Source of the DNA: Nautilus pompilius
Lineage: Eukaryota > Mollusca > Cephalopoda > Nautilida > Nautilidae
Reading direction: 5' to 3'
Assembly: GCA_018389105.1 (NCBI GenBank)
Contig: JACATO010001009.1
Span: 653,001-717,000 of the forward strand
DNA length: 64,000 bases
The notes beneath the pieces were generated by a model. The model had not been told where the DNA came from. It ran no database searches and worked only from the letters and a program-made list of their open reading frames with translations. A program made the translations under genes and the position numbers. Positions 41,201-56,200 of this stretch are shown in pieces. Positions within the stretch are counted from its first letter, which is position 1, and the number at the start of each line of letters is the position of its first letter.

Positions 41201-44200
41201 CTGGAAAGTACCAAACCAACATTGACAAGCTGAACCTTGCCCAATACTAACACATTAACAAAATTCAAGTCCTGTGCATTCCTTAAAAACATGAGCAGAT
41301 GAGTCAAGTAGTGTGTGAGGTTTCTGTTAACTGAAGAATGAGCACGTTGCCATGTCAGAACACCTTTTTCAAATACAAAAAACAAACAAAAAAACACTAT
41401 CTTAAAGTTTCAATGTATCAAAATGCAGTATGAGTTAAAAAAAAAAAAAACTTACGAAGGGTTGTATCGCCAACCTGCTTTCAATTTTTCTTCCCAGTGG
41501 ACCCATGTTTTAGTTTTAGAATCAACATAGTATTCATATATAGAATCCTTGGTTGGGATTGTTCCTTCCATTTCTCTTACATAATTGTCTATTTTCTTTC
41601 TGCCATCTTCATCTACTGAAGCACAGATAGACCAAATCATACAAAACTGAAACCATAATTCTACCATCTTTCCAAAGTTTTCTTGATCAATTGGATCTAC
41701 CTAAAAAAAATAATAATATTTGCACAATAATGTTTGATTAGTGTAAACAAAATATTTGACAGTACATTAAATTATAAACTAGAAAATAGTGATAAATAAT
41801 GACCTATATTTAGTCTACATGTATAGTTAGTTAGTTCTATGAGAAATCTTAATGAAGTATTTAAAATGAAAAGTAGACTAAACATATAAAATAAAATGTT
41901 TGGGATTTATTAAAATAATTCATTCAATTATTCAAGGTATATGTTAATATCTACAGTTAATATGTTAATATTACACCTATAATATACAGCCAGTATTTCA
42001 TTTCAGAAAGACAGCTCATGCATCTATTACAAGTATCATTAAATTATTTTGGTAAAAAAATAATGAAACAGCAAAACCTTACTCCGTTTTCTGGTACGGC
42101 TAGACAGTCAAACAACTTGCATAAGGAAATCACTCCATTTAGTTCCGCAATAGGAATCAGCTCAGAACAGTTGACAGCTTTAAACTTTAACATTTTTTCT
42201 ATGTATTTATCAAACAAGCTCTCCAGTTCTTCAACCAAATCCTACAAATGAAATATTAAAAGCTGTCACTAACCATGTAGATAAATTGTTTATATTAGGC
42301 ATGTCAATTTTAAGATTAAAAATGAGAAGATTTTCACAAATGAATACAAATTGATCATGTTTTTGCTTCATTCTAAATGATTATATTTGTTTTTTTTAAA
42401 AAAAAAACAAATTTCATTTTAAAAAGTAAACTAAAAGATTATTTTAAAAAAGTTAAAATCATAAAATGGAAGTTAAATTTCTGACAGTCAAACAACCAAC
42501 TTTTGACATAACGAAGAAAATTAGAGATTTTATTCAGAGTCGCCCTTCCACCTTAAACTTGAAAATAGTTTCTGCAAAAACTAATTCTAGTGGCAAGAGA
42601 GCTGAAATAAATTCTACTATTCCATAGGTAACATGTTGACCAATTTTTACTTTTCTTTTTTAACAGGAATATAATATTAATATAGAAAGTAACTGAGCTT
42701 ATTTTTAAATCTCTCTGAAGGATAGTCTTAATTTATTTATCAGTTTAAATTCATATAAATATTTCAAAAATCTAAAATAGACACTAGTCAAAATTTATTT
42801 TCTTTTATAAAATTAAAAACAGAAAACTTACTGCAGCTTTAAAAGTGTAAAGAAAATACTTACTTTGTTTTTTTTCTGTAACCAACATTCTATGTAGGGT
42901 CTCCAGCCAAGATCTTTGTAGTCATTATAAACCATCCCACAGCGAGATACTGTAGCAGGAGAAGCCACAGCCAGATCCTCTACTTCAAACAGCAACGAAA
43001 CCTAAGTAGTATCATAAATAACAAACAAAAACTGACAGAGACCATGTGACATTGCAGGTGAGTGGATTTTATGCAAATTACTGTTAAGACTGCATGATCA
43101 CATAAATTTATGCTTTTACTTTTTACTATGAAACAAATTCAATAATCACATTTCATTTTTCCATTTATTTTTGCTGCTATAGTGACAATAATCCAGTTAG
43201 TTGACTTGTTTCTTCTATTTATTATCTGTTTAAAACATTTTTTTTTTTACTATTATCTTTGATAAATCTAAAAATATAGTAAAAATTAACTTGTATACAC
43301 CTAAATCTGTAACAAAAAGACATGCTTATGTACATGAGTGAAGAAAATTCTAGTGATAACTTATATAAGCAAGCATTGGAGACACAAAGATACATCTGTT
43401 AAGAGTGCATCACCAATTCATTATCAACAGAAACTTGAGCTACCAAGCAACAGGGTGCTGATTTCATTCATGCTGTAAAATATAGCCATATCTCCCTCTC
43501 ACAAATCATACAATTTATTTTAATTACATTTTTACAAAGACCTACTAAAAATACCTCTTAGAATTTGACATAAATATATACTGAATGGATAACTGAATTA
43601 TGAATTAGATTTCTTGCTGTAATAAATCCTGATAAATCTCAGTACTTCAAAGACTTGAAACCCAATTTCCATATATTTGCTAATTTGACTTACGGAGTGC
43701 ATAATTAATAATAAAAGTGCTTTCATGTTATAATCTCCAGTAAGCCATGCACTGGTTGCTTCTTCAGTCTCATTTTTAAAATTTCAACATTCGGTTAGAC
43801 GTCTACTATATAAGACTCAAGAATGTTATTTGTATGGTGGTTTGTTTTTAGCTTTCAGTTTTAAACAAAAAAAATTAATCTTCATGTAATGAGAGTAACA
43901 CGGTGATTTACTGAGCTTTCATATCGCATGCAACTCAATTCTAGCTATAGATTTCAAACATTTTAAAACAAAAAATAAAAATCCATTTTTTATTTTAATG
44001 AAGCATCCATGCATTAGAAATTATATCTTCAAATGAAGCTATTGAATGCATTGAGAAATCTTTATTTACAGTTATCATCATTTAACTGCTGATGCACAGA
44101 ATAAAACCAATTTTCATTTTAAATATAGCCATCATTTTTGCTGTTCTAGAAGTATTAAAATTAGTTCTTCATGCTCCTGCATTTGAATAGAATTGAATGC

Positions 44201-47200
44201 TAAACGGAATCATTTTTATTGTTATCCACCTGCAAATGTTTATTTTGCAATTAAAGTGCAAAAGTTTTGATGATGTATAAGAAACCTAGATTGCTCAATG
44301 TTGTTTGGCTGTAAAACAGAGCACACAATCTCCTACTCACAAAAAGACAAATAAAAAAATATTTCCATAAAAATTTTTTTAGACTCAATTTAGTAATTGC
44401 ATTAAATAATGTATCCTCACTCCCACTCACCTATAAAATGTTGACTACAGAAAAAAGACTGCATAAGATGCAGAAAAGTGTTTTAATGTACCTGATCTGG
44501 CATACTAATACGTTCTCCATTGATCAAAGTCAACACTTTGTTATCATCCATCACAGAGTTCATGCTTTCAATCCACAAAGTGTCTACTGGACCATCAAAA
44601 ACAATCCATTTCTCATCAGGTTTTTCATCTAGTAAACAAAGAAAACTATCTATAATGTAATTTTTAAGAATAAAAAAGAAACTGTACAGTAAATTCTAAA
44701 TGTGGTATTAAACCATGAAAAAGTCAAGTTAATTATTAATAGTATGCATAATTAACAAAATTTTACATATAGACAACACTCCATTTTTTCCTTTATATTC
44801 ACAAAAGAATAGTAATACCACAAGTTCATTTACTTAGTTCAGTAGTAGCTACTACTAATTTTAAGGAAAATGCCCAAACTAATCTATTTTTTTGTAAATA
44901 ACATATCACCAATAACTACTTAATCCATTCTAACTATGATAGTGCATCTTGGATATTTTCCATAACAGATTAAAAAAAAAAATTAATTTTTCAGTTTTGA
45001 ATGATAATGTGTTCTTACATTTAAATTTTAAAAGTTACGTTTAAGGTAAGTAATTTTTTTCATTTATCCAAGACATTTTTAGAGATAAAAAAAATATCTA
45101 ATATTTCCCTGCTCTGATGTTAATGCACAGCTGTTTTCCACAAGTATACAAAGTATTAAAACACAAAAACAAAATGTCTGAGTGAAGCCAGATTAAAATT
45201 AGCTTTGGGGTAGCAGAAGTTCTCATTAATATTGTGTCAAATATATTTCTTTTCATACAAAAATTAAGAATTCTTTTAAAAAAAAAAAGTTCCTGTTTCT
45301 AAAAACTCATGCTATCCAGAATTGTTGTTTTTTTTTTTTTTGCTTCACATTCTGCTAAAATATAATTGATAACATAATATGCAATAATGTAAAAGTTTGT
45401 ATGACCTGTTAAAGATATCAATCAAACACTTGATTAAATGAAATAATTTCTCGTTTTGTTTACCTGAACAAGTCAGTCTCATAACATTTGACATTACTCC
45501 ATCCGACCATTCATTGGTATTTAAATCAAACTCCCCATACAATTCACCTAAAGACAGTGATTTAGGGTTCAGTGGAAAATCCTGTAAAATATAAATAGAA
45601 CATAGTACATTCAGATTAAATAGGATTTGTCCTTAAAATGTTATTTGAAACATGGTGCATATGGGTGCTTTATCAAAAATAGAAATAGCAAACTTCAACA
45701 TCATCTGGATTTTAAAAAATATATTCAATAATAAAAAATAAATAAAGTTATTTCTTAGTCATCTACAATGTACTTGTTCTGTCTCAAGTGAGAAACAAAC
45801 TACTATAAAACAGCAAGATTCCAAAATAATTATTATTCAAAAATGCTATTTTCACTTAAAAAACAACTTTATAATGGCATAATGTATATTATGAGGGTAA
45901 AACAGCAGGAATAAGTAACAGGATTCCTGTTTCCTTCCACCTGTATAATTAAAATTAAGCTAATTAGTTCAAGGTCACAATTTTAGCATCGCATAAAGAT
46001 GCTTCATCACAAGAAGGAAAACTTTGATCATGTATTTTTTTGAGATGACTTTGAAGAATGTGCAAAAAACATCTAGAAAAAATCAAAAAAAAAAAAAAAA
46101 AATGGCTAACCAAACTCGGCTAAAAATGTGGCTTAACCCAAACCATTGTAAATCACACTGTATAACATTGTTTCACACTAAATTTTCCTTGGTAAAAGAT
46201 TATAAACCCAATTTTAACATCACTTACTTTAACTTGCTGAAAGGAAGCGTCTCCGGCCAAATTCAGTCTGGTCATAGATGACTGCAGGGTTCTCCACATG
46301 ACTGTTTTCCCCGACAGTGTTTTCCCTACAATCATTACCGAATGACGAGATGTTTTGGTTTCATACAGCTGAATGACTTTGGTGACTGCGTGCAGATTTG
46401 GCTTCAAATTGTTTGCTTCAAGTTCCGCTTCAATAGCAGTTTTAAGCTATAACAGGAAACAGTGATGTACCTATTTAGCAGAATGATTTTAAAAGTTCTC
46501 CACAAAAACAAATAAAACTATGCTATTACATATATAAATTGTAAAAAAAATTTTGAGTGTTGAGGTTATCTGTTCCTTATTATTTACTTTAGCATTGGAA
46601 TTAAACAAAAAGTTGTTCTTTAGACTATATAATTATAGTTATAGTTTTTCACAGTAGGGCAGAAAGTTCTTCAACTTATGAAAAACCATTCGATCCAATG
46701 CATTTTCTCAATTTATTACTTATTATATTAATTAAAAAACAAAACAATGATGCTGCTGATAAAGTTTTAAGTTTTGATCACCTTGTAGCCCTAAAATAAA
46801 GAACTGCCTACTTGTTCCTTCCATACCCTTTTAAAATTATTTACTGTCTTATCTCAATTAGATCTCCATAAAATCTTCAAATTGTAAAACTATTATTTTT
46901 AAGCAATTATCAATAATTAAACCAAGACTATCACCATCTCTAACAGGTTAAAATCCTTTTTTTTTTAATTGTTTGCAAAACATTGTTAAAAATTACCAAA
47001 TTTAGCTTTGTCATATTAGAAACCTGTTGAAAATATGACATTTCTACCTAATTTTGCTATTAGCAAACTATCTTTAGTTATGCATGCAATCAAACAGAGG
47101 AAATATACCTATTGTTAATATTTTCATTTAAATATAATAAACAAAAAAGCAAAAAAAACTAATTCTAAAGCATAATTATTCTGTAAGCTTATTAAATAAT

Positions 47201-50200
47201 ATGCATACATTTTTTTCAGTTAAATTTAATTACTTATTAAAGACTACTCAGCTATCTAAATTTTTAAAAAAAATATTAGTGAATTGTTGCTTTGCTGTAA
47301 CAGATCTACAGCAAAAAATTTTTAAAATTTTTTTTTTTAATATTTCCAATGCCATAGTACTTAGAATTAGAGAATGCAATATTAACATCATCTTAGTTTC
47401 TTGCATTGTGTACTGAACTACTTGGTCCACATCAAAAAGCAGCAGAAATTTCTATGTTGCCATTTTGCTCACATTTCTATTTTTTAGAGAAACAATGACT
47501 ACTGTTTTATCAGTGGAAGCTCTTTTATCATTTCCATAGAACTTCATAAACAAATAAGTTATTCAAACAAAAACATAGACAGGAATTTGAATAGTAAAAA
47601 AAAAAAAACGTGATTTAAAAATGTTAAATTTTAGCATTAAATAAATTAAAAGTATATATTTTGTTTTTTTAAGAAATCTTAATCATAACACTAAATTTTA
47701 AAGGTAGATAACAATATGGAATAAATGTCTTTAAAAATAGGTAACAGTATATTTAAAGTTGGTTGGCTTGACCTTACAAACTGTGTGGCAAACATAAGAA
47801 TTTAATTTTATAATGTTGAACAAAGCATAAGAAAAGAGTGAATAATTAGTTTCATATTTTATTAGATTTTAGGCTCACCCTGAATATTCTAATTATGCCA
47901 TAAAGGCACATTGCAACATTTGCCATCATTTATTGTATTCTTTGTGAGAATTTTGCATTTGAAATATATTTTTGCACACTAAGTACTTTACAAAAGTGTG
48001 TGCTAAATAAACTAGTCAAGGAAGAAAAATATGAACCTAAGCAGGAGATACTTGTTAATTATTGATAAATCTGTTGGAAAAAAAAGAAGAGATTTCTTGT
48101 TTGTGGAAAAATATACCGCTGCATACTATTTTGCTAATTACTTGATATCAGAAAGCAGGGCATGATTATTTTAGATCTTTCATTTTATACCTTTTGTGGA
48201 CTTTGACACATTTGATATTAAAAATTTTTTCCTTCAATCTACTCATTTTTTTCTTGTACCTTCATTGGGTTAGACTCATTACTGCCTATAGTTTAAAGTG
48301 CTTACTTTGTCTATTATTAACTTTTGCTGTTACATAGTCAGTTATCAGTGTTTCTAAATGAAGAAATGTATCTAAACAGTTACACGTATAAAACAAAGTT
48401 CACTAGCTGTATTTTCTTAATGCCTGTCAAATATTTAAAGGAATAATCTATCTATTTCCATACCTTTGTGTAGTCAATAACTGGGGTCTCTACGCCAGGA
48501 AACAGGTCAGACATAATGCCGTTAAATAGTGGAAGATCAATAGAAGTCAGCTTTGCTACATTCATGTCTTTCATTGAAAGCAACAAAATCTGGAAATTAT
48601 ATATTTTTTTTAACAAATCACTACTAAGACAATTTTTTTGTCTAAAGTAACACAAGTATTGTAAACATTAATAAATTTAAAGAACTAACTTTCTACAGAA
48701 AACAATAAAAAGTAATGTTTAAAGTGCAGACTTTCAAAATCTTTTGTTTTTGTCTGTAAATCACAAATTAAACATGTTTTCCTATAAGAATTGTCTGAAA
48801 ATGTGACAAGCAAACAAATCAAGAAACAGTCAATTTTATTTTCAATCCAGTGATATAAAAATCTCATGAGAAATAATGTGGCATTGCATCATTATCAGTA
48901 ATAATCAAAATTAAATTTAAAATGTTTGCATCATTTTGCTCCATGATAACCTACAACTTTTAAACTAAACACCAAGAATAATAAAATACAAAAATATCTC
49001 AAACTTTTTTTCAAATTGCTGTCATTTTCCTAATTTTGAGTATTTAAAATTCAAACTTAATGAGTTCTAAAAACAGAATTAATGCTTGGTAGTAATTCAA
49101 ACGGTAATAGGAAAATGTTTTACTTTACTTTAAATAGCACATTTTACTTTTTAAAATAAAATTATTAGATAAAAAATGTATTGGAGACCAAGAATTTTAT
49201 TTCTCGCCTCATCACAGATAAACTTAATTAGTCTTGGGTGTTTTTCCAAGCTTGAATAACAGGTCAGGTTGTTTATTTTTTTTTAATTTTATGAAAAACG
49301 ATTACCTCTTCATCAGGCATAACAGGGTTGGCCCTTTTCTTCTTCCCAGCATACCGCAACACTGACACCAAGGCCCGGAGTCCAAAATCATAATGGTCTT
49401 GTTTAGAAAGCTGCTGCATGGCCAAGGAATACAGCGTGTACACCTTTTTTGCCAAAATCTGTAAAACAAAAATAGTTAATTAAATATAATACAACAACAA
49501 AAACTTGTAACAAATGTATTGTAAATATTCCTTAAAAAAAAAAGAGAGAGACACACTACATTTTAAATTCAGTATAATAATTAAAAATACATTTCAGTAC
49601 CTTTTTTTTAAATAGTTTAGTTTAGTATAAATATTTCTGAAAATTATAAAACCTTTTTAAAAACTAACATATCAAAATTTTATTTACCTAGAATAATTTA
49701 TAATGTTAGAAAAAATAAAGGTTTTACATGCGTCCATAAACAGTTGAGTGAATTAATATTGGAAACTAGCAGAAATCTTAATTTTACAAAAAATTCTTCT
49801 TAAAGCGACTAATTTTTGTGCATGTCACGCATAAACCCTCTACATGGTGCACATTTAAAAATTCAAAATGCTACAAAAGAACATTTTATCAGATGCCCAA
49901 AGATTTCAAATATATAATTACCTTTGATACTAAATGAAACTTTCAGGTTTTCAAAACGTGATTTGCTTGTTTGTTTTCTTTTAATGATTGTATTTTTAAC
50001 ACCCAGTTTGCGAGACAGCCCGTTAACCACTTTGTTGAGAAAATTATTGGGTTGTGGTTCCAGACATGTCTTTCTTTTACTCTAAAACAGCATAAGTTAA
50101 ATATTTTCTCTTTTCATAAAGTCACAGATATTTTTACTTTTTTTATTTTCAATTTTCTAAAGTAGCTACAGTGCTTTAAATATTTGAACAGAAACAGCAT

Positions 50201-53200
50201 GTTAATGGATTAAATCATACGTACATCCTCAATTTTCTTTTTTTTTTTATTTCCCATTTTAGTTTTCATGCAGGATATATGGCTGTCCAAAGACATTTGG
50301 GATGTTTCATTTAGTTGAGGACATTTCTCTGAAGATTTGTAGAACATTTGCTTGTGTAATGCCACCATTGTACTCAACAAAAATGTCAGTCAGATTTTGA
50401 AGATAAGGTGCTTGAATGTCTCTGGTAAACAATGATGATGCCTACCTAGTCAGTCCTCTTTTTTGCTTCATCTTCAGCACCATTTTGAAACAAGTGAGAT
50501 ATTTCCTCTTTGAATGGATCAATATACTTTGAACCATTGCAGGATCTGTATGCAGGCTGAACAGCCCAAACATAGCAAAAAGTTTGATTGCTATGGAATG
50601 GCACAAGCTCCTCTGGCATACTGGTATCAGACATTTGGGTACTTCCTTGAATGGAATTAATCTTTCCCACTTCAATAAGTTCTCTTGTATAAACCAAAGC
50701 AGCATGTGCTACATTGTGTTGACCTACAACACCTTAGCATAAGTGTTGTTTCAGCATCACTGGACATGAAAAGAATCAATTACATGTAAAGCACTTAATT
50801 TTTTCTTCATCAGGAACACTTTCACCAGTACTTCTACTAGTCTTTTTCTTCATCATCATACACACACTTTAAAATCTTGATTCCTTTTTCTATCAAGTAA
50901 ACTTGTTTTGTGTTGTCATAATTCTTGAGGTTTCCCTGCTGGCTTTCAAGCAGCTTTCACTAAAAAAAATCAAGATCATCACAAGCAGAGGCGTAGCAAG
51001 AGTGGGGGGGGGGACGGGGGTCAGTTGGTCCCCTAGGTGCAGGCCTGAAGGGGTGCAAAATTTCCTCTGGCCTATGAATTATAATGTCAATTAATAACTG
51101 GCCACCTCCGCCCGTGAAATTTCCACAGTAATTGCAAAATTAGGGAAACGCATATTCAAGCTCTCGATACAGTTTGCTGGAGTAAGGGACATAACTGTTA
51201 CAAAATCATGTTTGTAATCCAGGGAATTTAAATGCAGATTATAGAATCCGGGTACCTAACATTTATAATTTCATATGGTGAAGATGTTTTCCCAAATTTA
51301 AGAATTGCATTGCAGATTTTGCTAGCAATTTGGGCTTCTATTGCTAGTTGTGAAAGGTCTTTCAGCAAGCCAAAATTAATTATGACATACTTGAGAACTT
51401 CAGTGACTCAAGAACAACTGAGTAACTTGGCAATATTAAGTATTGAAAAAGATGTACTCAGTACCTTAAATTTTGATAGTTTAATTGATTCATTTGCAGC
51501 AGCAAAAGCACAAAAGATTCATACATAATGTAACAATGAATACCAGAATGCTACCTGTACAAGCTCTAGTTAAGTATATGCACAGTTTTGTAAACATCAG
51601 TAGTATTTTATCAATCTGTTTCGTAATACATGTACACCGCAAGTGACTGCGTGATTGAGAGATTACTCTAGCTGTGTGACTTTGAACGATACTGGATGAA
51701 ATAAATATCAAAATGGTTTACAATTTAATAAATTATGTGAGTAAACCTAGTAGGTGATACCTCATTAGTTCCAGGTTTACAGTTGTGATGATATTGTGAG
51801 ATGTTATACTGTGACTTAAAATTAGTTCTTTATAAGGCAGTGATTAATTCTTTGTGATTGTCATTAAGTAGGTAATGAGTCACAAACAAATAATCAAATC
51901 ATTTCATAGGTGGGGGTGTCAAAAGGGTCTTTGCCCCCAGGCGCTGAGAACCCTTGCTATGCTTCTGATCACAAGCACATCCACAGACACTGCATGCAAA
52001 ACATTTATCGCAACAAGGTTTTTACATTGGCATGTTATGTTTCAATTTCAATATATTTATTTATACTTTTTATATGCTTCTCACAAGCAAAAATGAGTTG
52101 AGTTTTTGGCTTTTCAGACAATAAGTCAATTGGAAAAGTTAGCTGAAACACTATTGGAAAAAACCCAGTTCCAGTGGTTCTGTATAGAAGTAACAAAAAC
52201 ATGCTGAACTGTGTCATGAATTGGGTATTAAAGTAGAGAGAGAATGGAATCTGACAGAAGCTTCTCTCCAAAGACAACTGAGGCTGTTCCAATAAAGCAA
52301 CGTCTAGAATGCTTGCATTACTACCACAAAAAGAACACAATACTAAATATGGCCATAATTATCTGTTGTTTTTTCAGTTGTAGATATTATTACAGGTGTA
52401 AGAAAATGTCAAGCATCTGCCTCATCAACTCTAGCATGGTTTTGCTTGTCATCCTTTAGCCAGGTTTTATTAATGCTGTTGTGGGTAGTCTGCAAGTTTT
52501 CATGTTGCATTATAGTAATGTTGTGGGAACATTTTTTTAAAATTATCAGTGGACAGAAACTTATTTAAAACACACTGCTTTAGTATTCATTTATCATAAG
52601 AATACTCACTTTTGTATTGCCAAAACCTTCTCCAAAGAGAATGATCTCAGCAATCATGTTGGAATCTGGTACCACCATAGCAATTGGTCTGAACATGGAC
52701 TTTAAGTTGTCTGGTAGCTCAGTTCGACCAGCATAACCTATAATAAAATAGCATAGCATAAGCTTTAAAATGTCAACTAAAGTAATTAAAATTTTTTTTT
52801 TTTAATTCTTCTGAAAAATGGGAATCAGTTAAAATTTCTTGTTTAATGTGTTTAATGTTATTTTTCTCTCTCTGTGTGTGTGTCTGTGTCTGTGGTATAG
52901 CAGGCGTAGTACAATGATAACAAGGTAAGAAATCTTTTTGTTTTTAAATTAACAACATTAAAAATTTTTAAATGGTGAGGTGGTCTATTCCATATATTAA
53001 TGACCCTATTACTAAAATTAATTTTTAATAACAAGCCTTGCTCTTGAGTTAATTGTTTTAAAGTTATAGAGCATTATTATATACATTAAATTTTTTTTTA
53101 TGTTAATGCTTAAGCACTCTTGGATTTTAATATTAAATCTCTTCAATTCATTCATCCAAATATCCATTTACAAACTCCAAAAAGTTAACCTAATTGAAAT

Positions 53201-56200
53201 ACTGCACTCATGATTTAGCAGGTTTTGCCTAGTATCATTAAACTCCTTAAAAAAAAAGAAAGAGAGAGTAAAAAAATCATAAAATGCAAGTATTTTAATC
53301 TCACTGATATTACAATAAAATAAATCTAATAGATACTGGGCACAAAAATCTACGAATGTGTAGTTTAGAGTAGATTTCATCAGAATTACTACAAGTGACC
53401 TAAACTACTGTCTGATGTTGTCAACTTATAGATCTAAAACTTAATGTATAAAACACATGATGAATACGCAGGACAGACTTTCCTCTAACATCACATGGCC
53501 AACAAAGTTTTTTTTTGTTTTTTTTTAAATCAGTGTGCAGAAAACGTGATTTCAACATTCATGCTCACATTTGTATCAAAATGAGCATTCAATGTAGCTG
53601 TCATATTTTGGTACAAAATTCTGTTTTATTCCAAAAAAGATCTGTTCAAGCCCATGTTGTGAAAAACCAAAAGTAAAGATGATAATGAGTAAACAGAAAA
53701 GAATAAGAAGGAATAAGTCAATGTTAGTGGTGAATTGGTCAGATCCAGTTAATATCCATCCAACGATCCAAGAGTTTATGGATGTGACATTAGTAGTAAA
53801 TATGAAATAATTAGATATGGGACCTGGTAGTAAAACACTCAGTCAGACTGACTGAAACATAAATTGCTTGACAAAAAAGATAGATTGACACACAAAATCT
53901 TTGAAAATTGAACCTCATGCACTTGGAGAACAACAACCAAGCCTGTTCCAATAACCAGACCACAAAGGACAAAAACCCAACCTGAAAGATTCCAAGTATT
54001 GGATTAGTGTTGATGCTGAGACAAGGATTCATACAATGAACTATTCCTAAGATGAACACTTAACATCAAGGAATATAACACATGGCTCTAACAACAAAAG
54101 GGAAAGAGATATCATATAGAAGTATACAATTCCATTTTATTCGATGTCTATTCTGGTCCTTGTTGAGAAAAAACAGAAATAATGAAAGAACACAGGAATG
54201 AGTATGGACGAAAAAGATGGCATTAGTTGGGTTAACAATACCTGTGTAATCTGTAAATTTTTTGCAGTTCATAATGTTTCATAGTTATTCATCAATCAAC
54301 TGCATACATGCCTTGTCAAGGTCGGTGATGTCAATGACAGACCCAGTAAGGTTTTCACTGTTTTACAACTCTTGATCTCAAGATAAATGGACGATCAAAG
54401 GTATGGCCCTGAAAAACGTCATACTCGCTGCTTTTCTTATCTAAAAATGCTTAATGGCAGCCATAAATACTCATGACTCTAAACAAGCCATCAGAAAGCA
54501 ATATCATGCAAGAGTATGGCCAAGCATTCACTTGTTTATCTCAATGAGTAACAACTATTGGTAATATACTCAAAACACTATACTCAATTAGCCTACCCAA
54601 GTCACCACCATTGATGAACAGAAAAGAAGTAAAATTTGTTCAGAAAGTTAGTTCAATTTATAGTTTTTTAGGTTATATGCATAGGTAATATCAGATACAG
54701 CGCTATGTTGCAACCATGTTGTACAGAAATGTAATGACATTGGATGGAATCATAGCTGGCAAAAACAGACGCCTGGTTATCGGTCAAGGTTGTCTGAATA
54801 TTTAGAGGTAACTAAACAAGATTGTAATGCTGTCCTCTCTTCATTAACTGAAACTAGGGTTGATGTTCCAAAATGCCAACACTGCCAGAGCATGCAAGGT
54901 TATAAGTCACTACATTCATTAAGATCAACATCACAACAGAAAACTGTCCAGTCAACTCGGCCATTGAGTGTTTCTGGGACATCTTTAGTAGACATGTAAG
55001 GGTAAAGAATCCCCTCTACAAATCGTATATGATCTGGAGAGTGAAAAGCAATATTAAATAGAGTGAGCAGATATATTATTTGTGCCATTTAGATGTGGCC
55101 AGTGTCTCTAAACCCAATGCCAACTATGACAATAAATATGCCATTTTAACTCCACAGACTACCTGTACAAATTGTGATATCATTCCACCATTAACATACT
55201 ATAACTAAATCTATGGAACCAATATGACTAAACAAAAAGTGGTTTTCCATAACTTTCAATCATTTGATGCATTTCTTCCTAGTGGAATTAAATACATGTC
55301 GTCAGATTCCAATATCACAGAAATTTTGTGCCCAGTATGCAACACACTTTTTTGATTTATTAAAAAACCCTTTTGACAAACTCTCTGCATTTCTAACTAT
55401 CAAAGGACACCTGCAAAAGATTTGTACCAATTCACTCTCGTTTCTCACATCACTTTTTGTTTTAATCATCCATGTACCTTATGATATTGATATGCTGCAA
55501 AAAGAAATACTTTCAATTAATTTTTTTCATCCATTTATTTTGCCTGTTAAAATATACAATGTATTATATGAGTAAATACAACCTGTTTGGTTCATAAGCT
55601 CAACTTAATATTAGGAAATATTTCTTTACTACCAGGGTCAGTGACACCTGAGGTCACCAGCACAAAACAAACAGAATAAATTTAATGTTAAGAAATTCTT
55701 TTTCAGCAGTCAGCTAATTAAACATTTGGAATTCTTTATCAAGCAAAAAAACATGAAACAATCACTGTCAAAGGTTAAATAAATTACTAAGTGCCCATGT
55801 TAAAGCAAAAAAGGGGTTTTCTTTTTTTTCTTCTTTTTGGAAGATGTAAAACTATCTGCCACCCCATCTACTTCTATCTACTAATAGGTAAATTTGTCAA
55901 AAATGTGCCTACGACCAGCATATAACTTCACAAGTAAATACTTGAGGCTTGTACCATATAAATCTTAATGACGACTTCTTACTATGTTTGTTTCTACTAC
56001 AAAGTATTCACATATTTTTCTCATTTTTAATTTATAAAACATATTACAAAAATTATTATTCAACTAATGGCTGTATTTAACTTTTTATTATAGCACAGAC
56101 TCACCTGGATTCATTGTTATAAAAATACCACAAGACCAGCTGAGGTTAATTTCACGTCCTTCAAAGGTAAAACGTTGCACAGATGATGCCAGAGCACTAA

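Larger units (their letters stand above)
40081..42863. other. Introns around exons 15-17, nothing recognised
   Basis: 40081-40921, 41121-41455, 41701-42082 and 42242-42863 are AT-rich apart from the exons between them. No element was recognised. Confidence 0.45.
43002..46227. other. Introns around exons 12-13, nothing recognised
   Basis: 43002-44491, 44629-45463 and 45582-46227 are AT-rich with A/T runs. No transposon, RNA gene or extra exon was seen. Confidence 0.45.
50240..52480 (-). mobile_element. Unclassified zinc-finger-bearing element, split by a hAT copy
   Basis: The minus strand, skipping 50986-51967, carries a basic/Ser stretch, then [18 protein letters not shown] (one C2H2-like finger near 50800), then an open 83-codon run (50446-50697): [40 protein letters not shown] and [14 protein letters not shown]-like wording, ending AKKRTD. 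A further piece, [20 protein letters not shown], follows in another frame. I do not recognise the family. The frameshifts and the insertion show it is dead. Boundaries are estimates. Confidence 0.5.
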
